Shown in pieces: positions 33,938 to 43,811 of a stretch of DNA of 64,000 nucleotides. A program made the position numbers and the translations under genes. The notes below the pieces were generated by a model, which saw only the letters and a list, made by a program, of their open reading frames with translations, was not told the DNA's origin and made no database searches. Numbering within the stretch: the stretch's first letter is position 1; each line of letters starts with the position of its first letter. The stretch lies in contig CAZGPG010000012.1 in assembly GCA_964527735.1 (NCBI GenBank), positions 1 through 64,000 on the forward strand, read 5' to 3'. The stretch is from JBEBVQ01 sp964527735. Lineage in GTDB: Bacteria; Bacteroidota; Bacteroidia; Chitinophagales; Chitinophagaceae.

Positions 33938-36160
33938 TTACCGGGTGGTGATCAGTTGCAGATTGCTGCGTTGTGAACAGGTGGCTAAGTCAGTCAATAA
34001 ATCACGCAACTGCTCAAAGCTTTTCAGACAATAAGTAGCTGCAGAAATGTTCGATCCTATTTTCACTGTTATGGCCTTACCATACAAAGGGCGAAACATA
34101 TCCTCGTCTGTAACGTCATCTCCGGCTGCCAACACAAACGCAGACGGATGACGTGCCAGGATCGAAGTTGCGGCTTTACCTTTATTCACCAGATTGCTTT
34201 TGATCTCGATCACTTTACTTCCCTGCAGCATATCCAGGTTCCTGTTCTGGATCTGGGTGCGCAACATCGTTATTATTGCCGGAAGGCGGTCACCCACAAG
34301 TGTACGCTCGCTGCTCCGGTAATGCCAGGCAATGGAATAGTTTTTTTCTTCTATGAAAGAACCGGGTATTCCGGCAGTAAACATCTCTAACGCAGACCTG
34401 ATATCCTTCTTCCAGTCTTGCTTCAAGCCCGGAATGCCCATCCATTTACCACCATGCTGCTTGTAGAAGGCGCCATGCTCTGCAATCAATCCCACGGGAA
34501 TGCCTCCCAGCCATTTGTCAAGGGTTTCCCGGTCACGACCACTTATAATAACTACCCTGTTCCCCGCAACGCTGCTTAGCCTGGCAAGTAAAAGCAGCAG
34601 CGATTGGTCCGGAGCCGCCTGCTCCGGCTGACTGTGAAAAGGCATCAGAGTACCATCATAATCCAGCAGAAACAATCTGCTTTTACCTTGACGATAGCTG
34701 TGCCTGATCTGCATAATTCCCTTGTCGGTTAAAAGCGGACACACGAGGACCTGTTTCTGTGCCTGTTTTTGCAGCGTCTCCATAAAGTCCTGCATCCATT
34801 TAAAAATATCATTGTCGCGCACCTTGCGCTGCATCGCCTCCATACGCTGTCTGCGTTCGGCCTCAGGCATGGTAAGCGCTGTATGAATGGCGGCAGCAAA
34901 ACTTTCGATGTCATTAGGATTTACCTGAAGCGCCTCCGTCAGCTCTTTGGCAGCACCGGCAGCTTCACCCAACACTAATACCCCGTCTTTACTCACATTG
35001 CTGGCTACATATTCTTTACAAACAAGGTTCATCCCATCCCTCAACGGGGTCACCAGTGCTACATGAGCGGTTTTATAAAGCGCTGTAAGCATATTGGGTT
35101 GGAACGATCTGTAAAAATGATGGATAGGTTGCCAACCAATCGTGGCATATTTTCCATTGATCTCGGTAATCAGACGATCCATCTCATGTTTAAGTTCGCG
35201 GTAGTCACATACGTTATCTCTTGATGGCACTACCAGATGAATGAGCGTAACTTTCCGGATCCACTCGGGGTGCTGTTGCAAAAAAGCCTCGAATGCTTTC
35301 AGTCTTTGCAGGATACCTTTGCTGTAATCCAGCCGGTCTACCGATAATACCAGTTTGGTATGTGCAATGCGGGTTATCTTTTCCTCAGCCTTCAGTGTTT
35401 CAGGCGCAAGCGCCATCCGGCTGAATTTCTGGTAATCGATACTGATCGGAAAGGCGTCTACCCGTACACTCCTGGCGCCTGCAAAAAAGCCATGATCGTG
35501 TTCCCGGCAGGAAAGCAGGGATACTACGGCCTGACGAAAACAGGCAACATCCTCTTCCGTCTGAAAACCAATGGTATCGGCACCCAGCAAACCATTTACC
35601 AATTCGCTCCGCCACGGAAGGGCACGTAACATTTCGTAAGCCGGAAACGGGATATGCTGGAAATAACCGATGACCGCATCCGGCAACTGTTCCCGGACCA
35701 TTGCCGGTACAAGCATCAACTGATAATCATGGATCCAGATGATATCGTCCGCTGTTGCCATCCGTACAATTTCATCCGCAAATTTCTGGTTTACAGAAAC
35801 ATAAGATTCCCAAAAAACGGGATCGTAATTACTGTAGGGGCCGAAATAATGAAAAAGCGGCCACAATGTACCGTTGGAGAACCCCTCATAATACTGGGAA
35901 ATTTCTGAAGCGGATAGAAATACCGGATGCAGTTTGCGCCTCCCGAGATCATCCATAATCTGCTGCTGATCCGCTGCATGTATCTCCGTGCCAGGCCAGC
36001 CAACCCATATATGTCCGGATTCAGAGAACACGCTGCTTAAACCCGTTGCCAGCCCGCCTTCACTGCATTCGTAACGATATTCTTCACCTTTGACGATCCG
36101 TACAGGCAATCTGTTCGAAACATTGATTATTCTGTTTTTATTGTAATCGATTATGCTCAT
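33938..36160 (-). CDS. Bifunctional trehalose-6-phosphate synthase/phosphatase (OtsA-OtsB fusion)
   Basis: A 740-residue cytoplasmic fusion. The GT20 synthase (about 10-470) has NRLPVRI, VGWPG, HDYQLMLVP (144-152), SVDRLDYSKG with R276 and K281 that bind the phosphates, and RDGMNLVCKEY (374-384). The HAD phosphatase (about 490-725) has FLLDYDGTLMPF with nucleophile D500 and acid D502, and GDDVTDED (680-687) for magnesium. It joins UDP-glucose and glucose-6-phosphate to trehalose-6-phosphate and then removes the phosphate. It is divergent from the TreS-maltokinase gene across a 468-base region, so the two halves of trehalose metabolism face each other. Confidence 0.93.
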   Translation of the reverse strand: MSIIDYNKNRIINVSNRLPVRIVKGEEYRYECSEGGLATGLSSVFSESGHIWVGWPGTEIHAADQQQIMDDLGRRKLHPVFLSASEISQYYEGFSNGTLWPLFHYFGPYSNYDPVFWESYVSVNQKFADEIVRMATADDIIWIHDYQLMLVPAMVREQLPDAVIGYFQHIPFPAYEMLRALPWRSELVNGLLGADTIGFQTEEDVACFRQAVVSLLSCREHDHGFFAGARSVRVDAFPISIDYQKFSRMALAPETLKAEEKITRIAHTKLVLSVDRLDYSKGILQRLKAFEAFLQQHPEWIRKVTLIHLVVPSRDNVCDYRELKHEMDRLITEINGKYATIGWQPIHHFYRSFQPNMLTALYKTAHVALVTPLRDGMNLVCKEYVASNVSKDGVLVLGEAAGAAKELTEALQVNPNDIESFAAAIHTALTMPEAERRQRMEAMQRKVRDNDIFKWMQDFMETLQKQAQKQVLVCPLLTDKGIMQIRHSYRQGKSRLFLLDYDGTLMPFHSQPEQAAPDQSLLLLLARLSSVAGNRVVIISGRDRETLDKWLGGIPVGLIAEHGAFYKQHGGKWMGIPGLKQDWKKDIRSALEMFTAGIPGSFIEEKNYSIAWHYRSSERTLVGDRLPAIITMLRTQIQNRNLDMLQGSKVIEIKSNLVNKGKAATSILARHPSAFVLAAGDDVTDEDMFRPLYGKAITVKIGSNISAATYCLKSFEQLRDLLTDLATCSQRSNLQLITTR

Positions 36161-36628
36161 ATCCCCCTGAATTTTCCCGACTATACTATAGTAAATGATT
36201 GTGCCGCATGATCTGTCCCGACTGTGTATACCCGGTTACATAACACAAGCCATCCCGCACTTCCGCAATCCTGTTTAAATTTTGTTGCAATAAATATACC
36301 ACGGTCTGCTAACCAAATAGGCTGCGACAAACAGCAATTGTTATTCAGTACGAAAAAACATAACCTCAATATCTAACGAGAAATAACTACAACAGACCGG
36401 AATGTCCATCGTTTGTCAATTGTGTAGACAGCATACCTCATCTCCTCAATTTGGCGCACACCCGTATGATTGCTCATCAACCGTATGTGGGTATAGCATG
36501 TTAACAACACTGCATACAACTAATGGTACGGTTTTGAATAAAGATGCTGTAACAGGAGACCAGCACCTGTTTCACCTGGTGGCATTCCAAACAGGGGATC
36601 ACCCAATTCATCAACACTCCATTATGAT
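36161..36628. promoter_or_regulatory. 468-bp divergent control region between trehalose genes
   Basis: The only structured signal I see is the motif at 36295-36311 (minus strand TAGCAGACCGTGGTATA), 135 bases before the trehalose synthase/phosphatase start and shared with the DUF6496 promoter. The bases after it on that strand (TTTATTGCAACAAAATTTAAAC) are AT-rich and could hold the promoter. No TAnnTTTG box is visible for either gene. A 76-codon frame at 36402-36632 has no protein-like pattern and I do not call it. Confidence 0.4.
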
Positions 36629-39600
36629 ATGACCGATAAAAAAACAGACAGACTGACCTGGTACAAGGATGTTATCATCTATGAACTGCATATAAAGGCA
36701 TTCAGAGACGCTGACGGAGATGGGGTCGGTGATTTCGAAGGCCTGATGCAAAAACTGGATTACCTGCAGGAGCTCGGGATTACCGCCATCTGGCTCCTCC
36801 CTTTCTACCCTTCCCCGCAGCGCGATGACGGATATGATATCGCAGACTACTACAACATCAATCCTGCATACGGAGAAAAAAAGCATTTCACGAGATTCCT
36901 CAGGGAAGCGCACAAACGAAATCTCAAGGTTATTACCGAACTGGTTATTAATCATACTTCCGATCAGCATCCCTGGTTTCAACGTGCAAGACACGCACCT
37001 AAAGGCTCGGCTCACCGCAATTATTATGTCTGGTCGGATGATCCGGAGCAATATAAAGATGTCCGCATCATCTTCCAGGACTTTGAGGTATCAAACTGGA
37101 CCTGGGACCCCGTAGCACAGCAATATTACTGGCATCGCTTCTTCCATCATCAGCCAGACCTGAATTTCGACAATCCGAAAGTCCAGGAAGAGGTATTCCG
37201 CATCATCGACTACTGGTGTGAGATGGGAGTTGACGGATTCCGGCTGGATGCGGTGCCGTATCTTTTTGAACGTGAGGGCACCAACGGGGAGAATCTGCCA
37301 GAAACACATGCATTCCTGAAAAAGCTGCGTACACATGTCGATGATCATTTTCCCGGCACTCTGCTGCTGGCAGAAGCCAATATGTGGCCGGAAGAAGCAG
37401 CCGCATACTTTGGCGATGGCGATGAGTGTCATATGAACTATCACTTTCCTGTTATGCCACGGATGTTTATGGCATTACAAATGGAAGACCGTTATCCGAT
37501 CACCGATATCTTCGACCAGACACCAACGATTCCTGAAAACTGCCAGTGGGCCATCTTTCTCCGGAACCATGATGAACTCACACTTGAAATGGTCACCGAT
37601 GAGGAGCGGGATTATATGTATAAGGTTTACGTAAAGGATCCCAAGGCCAGGATCAATCTAGGTATCCGCCACAGGCTTGCACCGCTGATGGGCAGTAACC
37701 GGAAAAAGATCGAACTGCTCAATTATCTTTTATTCTCATTACCTGGCACACCCGTCATCTATTATGGTGATGAGATCGGCATGGGAGACAATGTATACCT
37801 CGGTGATCGTGATGGTGTGAGGACACCTATGCAATGGTCTTCCGCCATGAACGCAGGCTTCTCTGAAGCCAATCCGCAGCGGCTGTATCTACCCTTGATC
37901 ATAGATCCGCAGTTTCACTATGAGTCGGTGAATGTAGAAGTACAAAGCCGGAATACCTCATCCCTGCTATGGTGGATGAAGCGGATCATCCAGGCCCGCA
38001 GTCGCTATAAGGCTTTCAGCAGAGGAGATATGAAATTCATTACGTCCGAAAATCCTAAAATCCTCGCTTTTACACGTAGTTATGGAGGACAGATTATGCT
38101 CGTTACAGCCAACCTGTCACGCTTTCCCCAACCGGTAGAGCTGGATCTGTCGGCTTATAAAGATTACCAGCCTGTAGAAGTGTTCAGCAAAATAAAATTT
38201 CCGCAAATCCGGGAAGACACCTCCTACTTTCTCACTATGAGCGCTCATGACTGTCAGTGGTTCCTGCTGGAGCCGGTGCGCAGCCCTGAACGAAGCTATG
38301 AAACGCTGCCTGACATGCACATGGACAAATGGGTGCAAATTTTGAGCCGCGAAGTTGTGGACGAACTGGAAAATCATGTCCTTCCGCATTATCTCATGCA
38401 ATTGCGATGGTTTGGCGGAAAGACAAGAAATGTACAGGGATTGAAGATAACAGGCCATGCGACCATACCACCGGGTACATCGCCGGCTGTTTTACTCCTG
38501 ATAGAAGTGAGCTATAGCAGCGGACTGCCGGAAATCTATCAGCTGGCTGTAGGATTTGAATCAGGGCCGTTAGCAGAAAGCCTGAAAGAGAGCTGCCCAC
38601 AATCCGTGCTCGCCAACCTGACCGTTGATAAAGAACAGGGGGTATTGTATGATGCATTATTCGGAAAGGAATTGCAGCAAACCCTTTTCCAGCGAATGGC
38701 CAAAGGACGGAAACTTTATCTGCACGACAGTGAAATACAATTTACCGGCATCAATGTGCTGAAGGATCATTACAACAACCAGACCAGGATACGCGCGAAA
38801 CTGCTTTCTGCAGAGCTAAGTAACAGCTCCATCACATACGATAATAAGTTTTTTCTGAAGATCTACCGTAAAGTCGACTACACCATCAATCCCGATCTCG
38901 AAATAATCCGTTATTTAACCGAAATGGGATTCCCCCACATACCCAGGTATATGGGCGCCATTGAGTGGAAGTTTAAGAAAGATACACTGGTACTGGGTAT
39001 GATGCAGGAACTGGTGGAGCATAACAGCGACGGCTGGCATTATATGCTCGATCAACTTGATCATTTCAATGAACGTGCCTCTTCGGGTGGTCATGAAAAC
39101 ATGCTGCATATCCCCCTGAAGGGAACGCTGACCCGGCCGGCCGGCTATACGGAAATACCTGAGCCGCTGAAGGAAATAATAGACGGCTCTGTCGCCGAAC
39201 GGGCACGCTTGCTGGGTATACGCACCGGAGAGCTGCACCTGGCGCTGGCCTCAGCCGGCAACGGACAGCGGGATTTTAAACCCGAACCTTTTTCGCTGCA
39301 CTACCAGCGATCGCTGTATGCTTCTTTCCAAAGCGCAGTCCGGGCAGCATTCCAGAATCTCGCACGTAACCTAAAACGATTGCCGCAGGAAGTCCGGGCT
39401 GAAGCCGAAGAAATACAGGCCATACGGACGGATATTCTGGAGAAGATGAAAGCGATATACCGGAAAAAGATAAATGTTGTAAAATTCCGGATCCACGGAG
39501 ATTACCATCTGGGGCAGGCGCTGTTTACGGGAAAGGATTTTGTCATTCTCGATTTCGAAGGAGAACCCTCCAAGTCGTACAGTGAACGACGCTTAAAACG

Positions 39601-39958
39601 GTCACCGCTGAGGGATGTCACCGGGATGATCCGGTCATTCCATTATGCCGCTTATGGCAGCCTGTTCCTGAACGATCAGATACCCAAAGCCGATATCAGC
39701 AAGCACATACCGTATGTGGAGCAATGGTATCACTATATGAGCGGTTTTTTTACAAAAGCCTATTTCAACACCGTAAAAGACAGTCCTTTTCTGCCCAATA
39801 ATGAAGAAGATCTCCAGGTGCTGATGCAGTCTTTCCTGCTCGACAAATCCATCTATGAATTGAATTACGAACTGAATAATCGTCCCGACTGGGTGATCAT
39901 ACCGTTACGTGGTATCCGGGCGATCATGGACAAACATCTGGAAACTGACCTGCTATAA
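36629..39958 (+). CDS. treS: Trehalose synthase (maltose alpha-D-glucosyltransferase) fused to maltokinase
   Basis: A 1109-residue TreS-Pep2 fusion. The GH13 part (1-about 545) starts WYKDVIIYELHIKAF and has the catalytic residues D207 (GFRLDAVPYL), E249 (LLLAEANMWPE) and D315 (RNHDELT); it interconverts trehalose and maltose. The maltokinase part (about 565-1109) is a kinase of the aminoglycoside phosphotransferase type with H956-G957-D958 in IHGDYHLGQ and metal-binding D975 in ILDFEGEP; it makes maltose-1-phosphate from maltose and ATP. The fusion is known in several phyla. Maltose-1-phosphate normally feeds GlgE, but no glgE or glgB lies in the window. It faces the OtsA-OtsB fusion and precedes a convergent glucanotransferase. 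Confidence 0.94.
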   Translation: MTDKKTDRLTWYKDVIIYELHIKAFRDADGDGVGDFEGLMQKLDYLQELGITAIWLLPFYPSPQRDDGYDIADYYNINPAYGEKKHFTRFLREAHKRNLKVITELVINHTSDQHPWFQRARHAPKGSAHRNYYVWSDDPEQYKDVRIIFQDFEVSNWTWDPVAQQYYWHRFFHHQPDLNFDNPKVQEEVFRIIDYWCEMGVDGFRLDAVPYLFEREGTNGENLPETHAFLKKLRTHVDDHFPGTLLLAEANMWPEEAAAYFGDGDECHMNYHFPVMPRMFMALQMEDRYPITDIFDQTPTIPENCQWAIFLRNHDELTLEMVTDEERDYMYKVYVKDPKARINLGIRHRLAPLMGSNRKKIELLNYLLFSLPGTPVIYYGDEIGMGDNVYLGDRDGVRTPMQWSSAMNAGFSEANPQRLYLPLIIDPQFHYESVNVEVQSRNTSSLLWWMKRIIQARSRYKAFSRGDMKFITSENPKILAFTRSYGGQIMLVTANLSRFPQPVELDLSAYKDYQPVEVFSKIKFPQIREDTSYFLTMSAHDCQWFLLEPVRSPERSYETLPDMHMDKWVQILSREVVDELENHVLPHYLMQLRWFGGKTRNVQGLKITGHATIPPGTSPAVLLLIEVSYSSGLPEIYQLAVGFESGPLAESLKESCPQSVLANLTVDKEQGVLYDALFGKELQQTLFQRMAKGRKLYLHDSEIQFTGINVLKDHYNNQTRIRAKLLSAELSNSSITYDNKFFLKIYRKVDYTINPDLEIIRYLTEMGFPHIPRYMGAIEWKFKKDTLVLGMMQELVEHNSDGWHYMLDQLDHFNERASSGGHENMLHIPLKGTLTRPAGYTEIPEPLKEIIDGSVAERARLLGIRTGELHLALASAGNGQRDFKPEPFSLHYQRSLYASFQSAVRAAFQNLARNLKRLPQEVRAEAEEIQAIRTDILEKMKAIYRKKINVVKFRIHGDYHLGQALFTGKDFVILDFEGEPSKSYSERRLKRSPLRDVTGMIRSFHYAAYGSLFLNDQIPKADISKHIPYVEQWYHYMSGFFTKAYFNTVKDSPFLPNNEEDLQVLMQSFLLDKSIYELNYELNNRPDWVIIPLRGIRAIMDKHLETDLL

Positions 39959-40043
39959 TGCCCGGCATAAAAGCACACGATTCATATGCAGACGCTGTCG
40001 TTAAGCTCGCCTGCATTGGAACTTATTATCCTGAAAAGATCGT

Positions 40044-41708
40044 CTAACCACGATAAAACAACTCTGTCCACTGACGCAGCTTTTCTGCATCGCGAAACGA
40101 CAACTGACCGGGCATTAGTCGCCACATCCAATTCCCCGCTGTGGTACCGGGTGTATTCATACGGCAGCCGGCATCCAGCCCGAGTATATCCTGCACTGGC
40201 AGAACCACCATTTCTGCTACCGATGCATAAGCCAGGCGTCCCAGCACTTCATGGATATTTGTTTCTCTGACCCGGCTGTTCGTGTACTGATTGATTCGCT
40301 TCTTGTCTGCCTCACTGGCCTCTTCACGATACCATCCCAATGTAGTGTTATTATCATGAGTACCTGTGTACACCACAGTGTTCCTGTCATAATTATGCGG
40401 GATATCAACGGAACGCTCCATGTGCTCACCGAAAGCAAACTGAAGCACCTTCATCCCCGGTAGTCCAATTGCATCTCTCAGCTCGTACACCTGTTCCATT
40501 TCATCTCCGAGATCTTCTGCTATAAAAGGCAAGCCACCCAGCTCTTTCTGCACCACATCGAAAAATGTCTTACCTGGCCCGGGCTTCCATATGCCCGACC
40601 GGGCCGTTGTTTCTCCTGCCGGCACTTCCCAGTAGGCCGAAAAAGCCCGGAAATGATCCAGACGTACCAGATCATACATTCTGAGATTACGTCTCAAACG
40701 CTGTATCCACCAACTGAACCCGGTAGCCGCAAGCCGCTGCCAGTTGAACGTGGGCATCCCCCACAACTGGCCATCAGCACTAAAATAGTCCGGCGGTACG
40801 CCTGCTATCTTTTCGGGCTTACCCTCCGGATCCAATGAAAATATATCCGGATGAGACCATACATCCGCCGAATCATGGCTTACATAAAACGGGATATCCC
40901 CCAGCAAGCGGACCGATGAAGTATGACAATAAGCCCTGATTTTCTCCCACTGCCATTCGAAAATAAACTGTATCCACTTAATCTTCGTCAATGCACCGGC
41001 ATGTTGTGCTCCAAACTGTTGCAGGGCTTCTACTTCCCTGTTTTTATAGTAATCCGGCCACTGCACCCAGGGCAATTTAAAATGATCTTTCAACGCTGAA
41101 AACAATGCGAAGTCATCCAGCCAGCCAGCCTCATTCTGGCAGAAATCCGCGAATGCCTGCTCCAACGTATGCAAGTGGCCGCCTCCCCCCTGGTAATTTT
41201 CGTACGCCTGGTGTAGTAATACATTCTTCACGCTGACAGCCTTGTCGTATTGCAGCAGGTCCGTATCAGGCAGCTGGTACCTATCGACGTCTTCCCTGCG
41301 AAGCAGACCATCCTTCACAAGCTGATCAGGGCTGATCAGCAATGTATTACCAGCCATTGCGGATATTGAGCTATATGGAGAATATCCGGCATCGACATCT
41401 ACCGGATTGAGCGGCAGTACCTGCCACAGGCACTGCTTGCTTTGCGCCAGAAAGTCAATGAACCGGTGGGCACCATCCCCAAAATCGCCTGTGCCATAGG
41501 GTGATGGGAGAGAAAACACGGGCAGCAGAATGCCTGCCTGCCGGTTATACATACTGCTTTCATGCAGTATTTCCGGTAGCGGAATGATGCGGGTATCCGT
41601 CCAATCCGGCGTAGGAATCGTGTTGCTTTGGCGCCGGAAAGTCATGCCATGCTGCCTTCTGTCTGCGATAATACTGCCCATACTGTTTGTCTTTGGGATA
41701 AAGATCAT
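40044..41708 (-). CDS. malQ: 4-alpha-glucanotransferase (GH77, amylomaltase)
   Basis: A 554-residue enzyme that moves maltodextrin segments between alpha-1,4-glucans. Family landmarks: RQAGILLPVFSLPSPYGTGDFG, NPVDVDAGYSPYSS, GDIPFYVSHDSADVW, GVPPDYFSADGQLWGMP, VRLDHFRAF (nucleophile Asp), PFIAEDLG (acid/base Glu) and YTGTHDNNTTLGWY. The typical enzyme begins at the RQAG block, so the ATG at 41552 (residue 53, 502 residues) is a good alternative start; the first 52 residues are unusual. It would disproportionate maltose and maltodextrins coming from the neighbouring TreS and is convergent with it. Confidence 0.92.
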   Translation of the reverse strand: MIFIPKTNSMGSIIADRRQHGMTFRRQSNTIPTPDWTDTRIIPLPEILHESSMYNRQAGILLPVFSLPSPYGTGDFGDGAHRFIDFLAQSKQCLWQVLPLNPVDVDAGYSPYSSISAMAGNTLLISPDQLVKDGLLRREDVDRYQLPDTDLLQYDKAVSVKNVLLHQAYENYQGGGGHLHTLEQAFADFCQNEAGWLDDFALFSALKDHFKLPWVQWPDYYKNREVEALQQFGAQHAGALTKIKWIQFIFEWQWEKIRAYCHTSSVRLLGDIPFYVSHDSADVWSHPDIFSLDPEGKPEKIAGVPPDYFSADGQLWGMPTFNWQRLAATGFSWWIQRLRRNLRMYDLVRLDHFRAFSAYWEVPAGETTARSGIWKPGPGKTFFDVVQKELGGLPFIAEDLGDEMEQVYELRDAIGLPGMKVLQFAFGEHMERSVDIPHNYDRNTVVYTGTHDNNTTLGWYREEASEADKKRINQYTNSRVRETNIHEVLGRLAYASVAEMVVLPVQDILGLDAGCRMNTPGTTAGNWMWRLMPGQLSFRDAEKLRQWTELFYRG

Positions 41709-41792
41709 GCCATATCTGCTCCATTAGCAGATAAGTCGGCTATTATCCGGGAGAATTGCTGTACTGGCATATTTTTATTGTCTGTTATCCTG

Positions 41793-42992
41793 ATGGCAAA
41801 ATCAAAAAAGAAAAAACGGGCACTTTATATCGTTGGGGGCATACTTCTTCTGCTGATCATTATCCGTCTTGCATTACCGTCCGTTGTCCTGAAATATGCC
41901 AACAAGCAATTGTCTGAAATGGACGGCTATCGCGGTCATGTCAGCGATATTGACATCGCCTTGTACAGAGGAGCTTACCAGCTTGACAGTATTTACATTC
42001 ATAAAGTAGATTCGGTAACCGGCAAGCTGGTGGAGTTTTTCAGCGCAGATAAAATTGACTTGTCGATAGAATGGAAAGCACTTTTCCATGGCAAAATTTT
42101 AGGAGAACTTGAATTTTTTACCCCCAAGCTTGTTTTTACAAAAGACAAAGCCGAGATCGGCGAAGTAGCGAAAGACACAAATGACTTCAGGAAAATCCTG
42201 AAAGATTTTATGCCGTTAAAAGTGAACCGGTTTGAAGTGCACGACGGCAGTATTCACTATGTTGATGAAACCAGCAATCCGAAGATCGATATATTCCTGG
42301 AGAACACTTACATCCTGGTCCAAAATCTTAAAAATACCGCTGATAGCAATGTGCTGCTGCCCACACCTGTAAAGCTTCATGCTGAAGCTTACGGTGGCAC
42401 CTTTTTGCTCAATATGCAAATGAATGCGCTTGAGCAGCAGCCCACCTTTGACATGACCGCCGAACTGGAAAACACCAACCTTCCAGAACTAAATGACTTC
42501 TTTAAGGCATACGGAAAATTTGATGTCAACCGGGGCACTATGGGTCTTTATACGGAGTTTGCTGCTAAAGACGGGAAGTTCAAAGGCTATGTCAAACCTA
42601 TCATCAAGGATCTTGACGTTTTGGGCGTAGAAGACAAAGAGGACAATGTACTGCAACAGGTAAAGGAAGGCGCAGTAGGCGTGGTCGGCAGCATCTTTAA
42701 AAACCCGAACAAAAAGCAGCTGGCAACCAAAGTCCCTATAGAAGGCGACTTTGGAGACCCTTCTGTCGGTACATGGGAAGCCGTATGGGAAGTGCTGAAA
42801 AATGCATTTATAGAGGCGCTTATGCCCTCGGTCGACAATGAGATCAATATCCAGTCGGCCGAAAATACGACGGGTGATGAAAACAAGCCCGGGTTCTTCA
42901 AGCGGCTATTCTCATCCAAAAAGAAAGAGGAGAAAAAAGCTGCGGAACAGCGTACGAACGGCTTGCAGCAATACAATACAGCTGATAAATAG
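41793..42992 (+). CDS. DUF748/AsmA-like membrane-anchored protein
   Basis: A 399-residue protein. I chose the ATG at 41793: a basic start (MAKSKKKKRA) leads directly into one membrane helix (LYIVGGILLLLIIIRLAL). The long periplasmic part has the beta-rich pattern of DUF748/AsmA proteins, for example VSDIDIALYRGAYQLDSIYI and VNRFEVHDGSIHYVDETSNP. The C-terminus is highly charged (FFKRLFSSKKKEEKKAAEQR). AsmA-like proteins help move lipids or support the outer membrane; the exact role here is unknown. It lies divergent from malQ. Confidence 0.75.
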   Translation: MAKSKKKKRALYIVGGILLLLIIIRLALPSVVLKYANKQLSEMDGYRGHVSDIDIALYRGAYQLDSIYIHKVDSVTGKLVEFFSADKIDLSIEWKALFHGKILGELEFFTPKLVFTKDKAEIGEVAKDTNDFRKILKDFMPLKVNRFEVHDGSIHYVDETSNPKIDIFLENTYILVQNLKNTADSNVLLPTPVKLHAEAYGGTFLLNMQMNALEQQPTFDMTAELENTNLPELNDFFKAYGKFDVNRGTMGLYTEFAAKDGKFKGYVKPIIKDLDVLGVEDKEDNVLQQVKEGAVGVVGSIFKNPNKKQLATKVPIEGDFGDPSVGTWEAVWEVLKNAFIEALMPSVDNEINIQSAENTTGDENKPGFFKRLFSSKKKEEKKAAEQRTNGLQQYNTADK

Positions 42993-43053
42993 GAAGGAAC
43001 TACAACTGTCCCTCCGTTTGGCAACCTTCCCAAAGTACAATAAATCTTGTGGC

Positions 43054-43776
43054 ATGCTCTATATCGGCACATCAGGTTATAGTTATCCATACTGGAAAAG
43101 CCGGTTCTACCCGGAAAAATTAGCTACATCCAAATGGCTCCAATACTATGCAACGCAGTTCAATACCGTGGAACTGAACAATAGCTTTTACCGGTTTCCA
43201 AAAGTGGAGCATCTCAAAAAAGCGGCCGACCAGACACCGGACGACTTTCTCTTCTCCGTAAAAGCTAATAAAGTAATCACGCATACCCGGCGCATGAAAG
43301 AGGTCGGCCAAACGATCCATGAATTCAGCAACATCGTTCAGCAGGGGTTGGGGAGTAAACTGGCTTGTATCCTGTACCAGATGCCGCCATCGTACAGCTA
43401 TTCAGAGGAGCGGATGAATGATATTGTTCATCATCTTTCGTCGGGGCAATGGAATGTGATTGAATTCAGGCATGTATCCTGGTGGAGGGAAGAAGTATAT
43501 CACCGGCTGGAAGCGCATCGTATACATTTTTGCAGCGTGAGTTATCCGGGGTTACCGGAGGATCGTATCATGACCGGAGCTCTCCTTTACCAGCGTATGC
43601 ATGGTGTACCGGAATTATTTAAGTCATCTTACCCCGTGGCAGCGCTGGAAAACTTATCCGGGCAAATACCTGCTGAAGGTAACAGCTTTGTATACTTCAA
43701 CAACACAATGTTCGAAGCCGGCTATAGCAATGCCCATTTACTGCAGCGGTTGACAGCAGAGAAAATGATTCCGTAA
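43054..43776 (+). CDS. DUF72 family protein (YecE-like TIM barrel)
   Basis: A 240-residue protein whose start MLYIGTSGYSYPYWKSRFYP is the hallmark of DUF72. Further family blocks are YATQFNTVELNNSFYRFP, FLFSVKANKVITH and NVIEFRHVSWW, and a final NSFVYFNNTMFEAGYSNA. The fold is a TIM-barrel related to xylose-isomerase-like proteins; activity is unknown. The frame runs further upstream to 42838, but that part overlaps the preceding gene and has a different composition, so 43054 is the start. A transposase remnant follows. Confidence 0.88.
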   Translation: MLYIGTSGYSYPYWKSRFYPEKLATSKWLQYYATQFNTVELNNSFYRFPKVEHLKKAADQTPDDFLFSVKANKVITHTRRMKEVGQTIHEFSNIVQQGLGSKLACILYQMPPSYSYSEERMNDIVHHLSSGQWNVIEFRHVSWWREEVYHRLEAHRIHFCSVSYPGLPEDRIMTGALLYQRMHGVPELFKSSYPVAALENLSGQIPAEGNSFVYFNNTMFEAGYSNAHLLQRLTAEKMIP

Positions 43777-43811
43777 CATCCGGCTGGCAACTTTTCAATA
43801 ATAAATTATAG

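Noticed and set aside
36402..36632. 76-codon open frame before treS
   Set aside because: Composition is Cys/His-rich without protein-like pattern, it overlaps the treS start, and the region fits a divergent control region.
41628..41792. N-terminal extension of the DUF748-like gene
   Set aside because: It overlaps malQ on the other strand; the basic start plus membrane helix begins at 41793.
42838..43053. N-terminal extension of the DUF72 gene
   Set aside because: It overlaps the preceding gene in another frame and is Arg/Ser-rich; the family starts at MLYIGTSGYSY.
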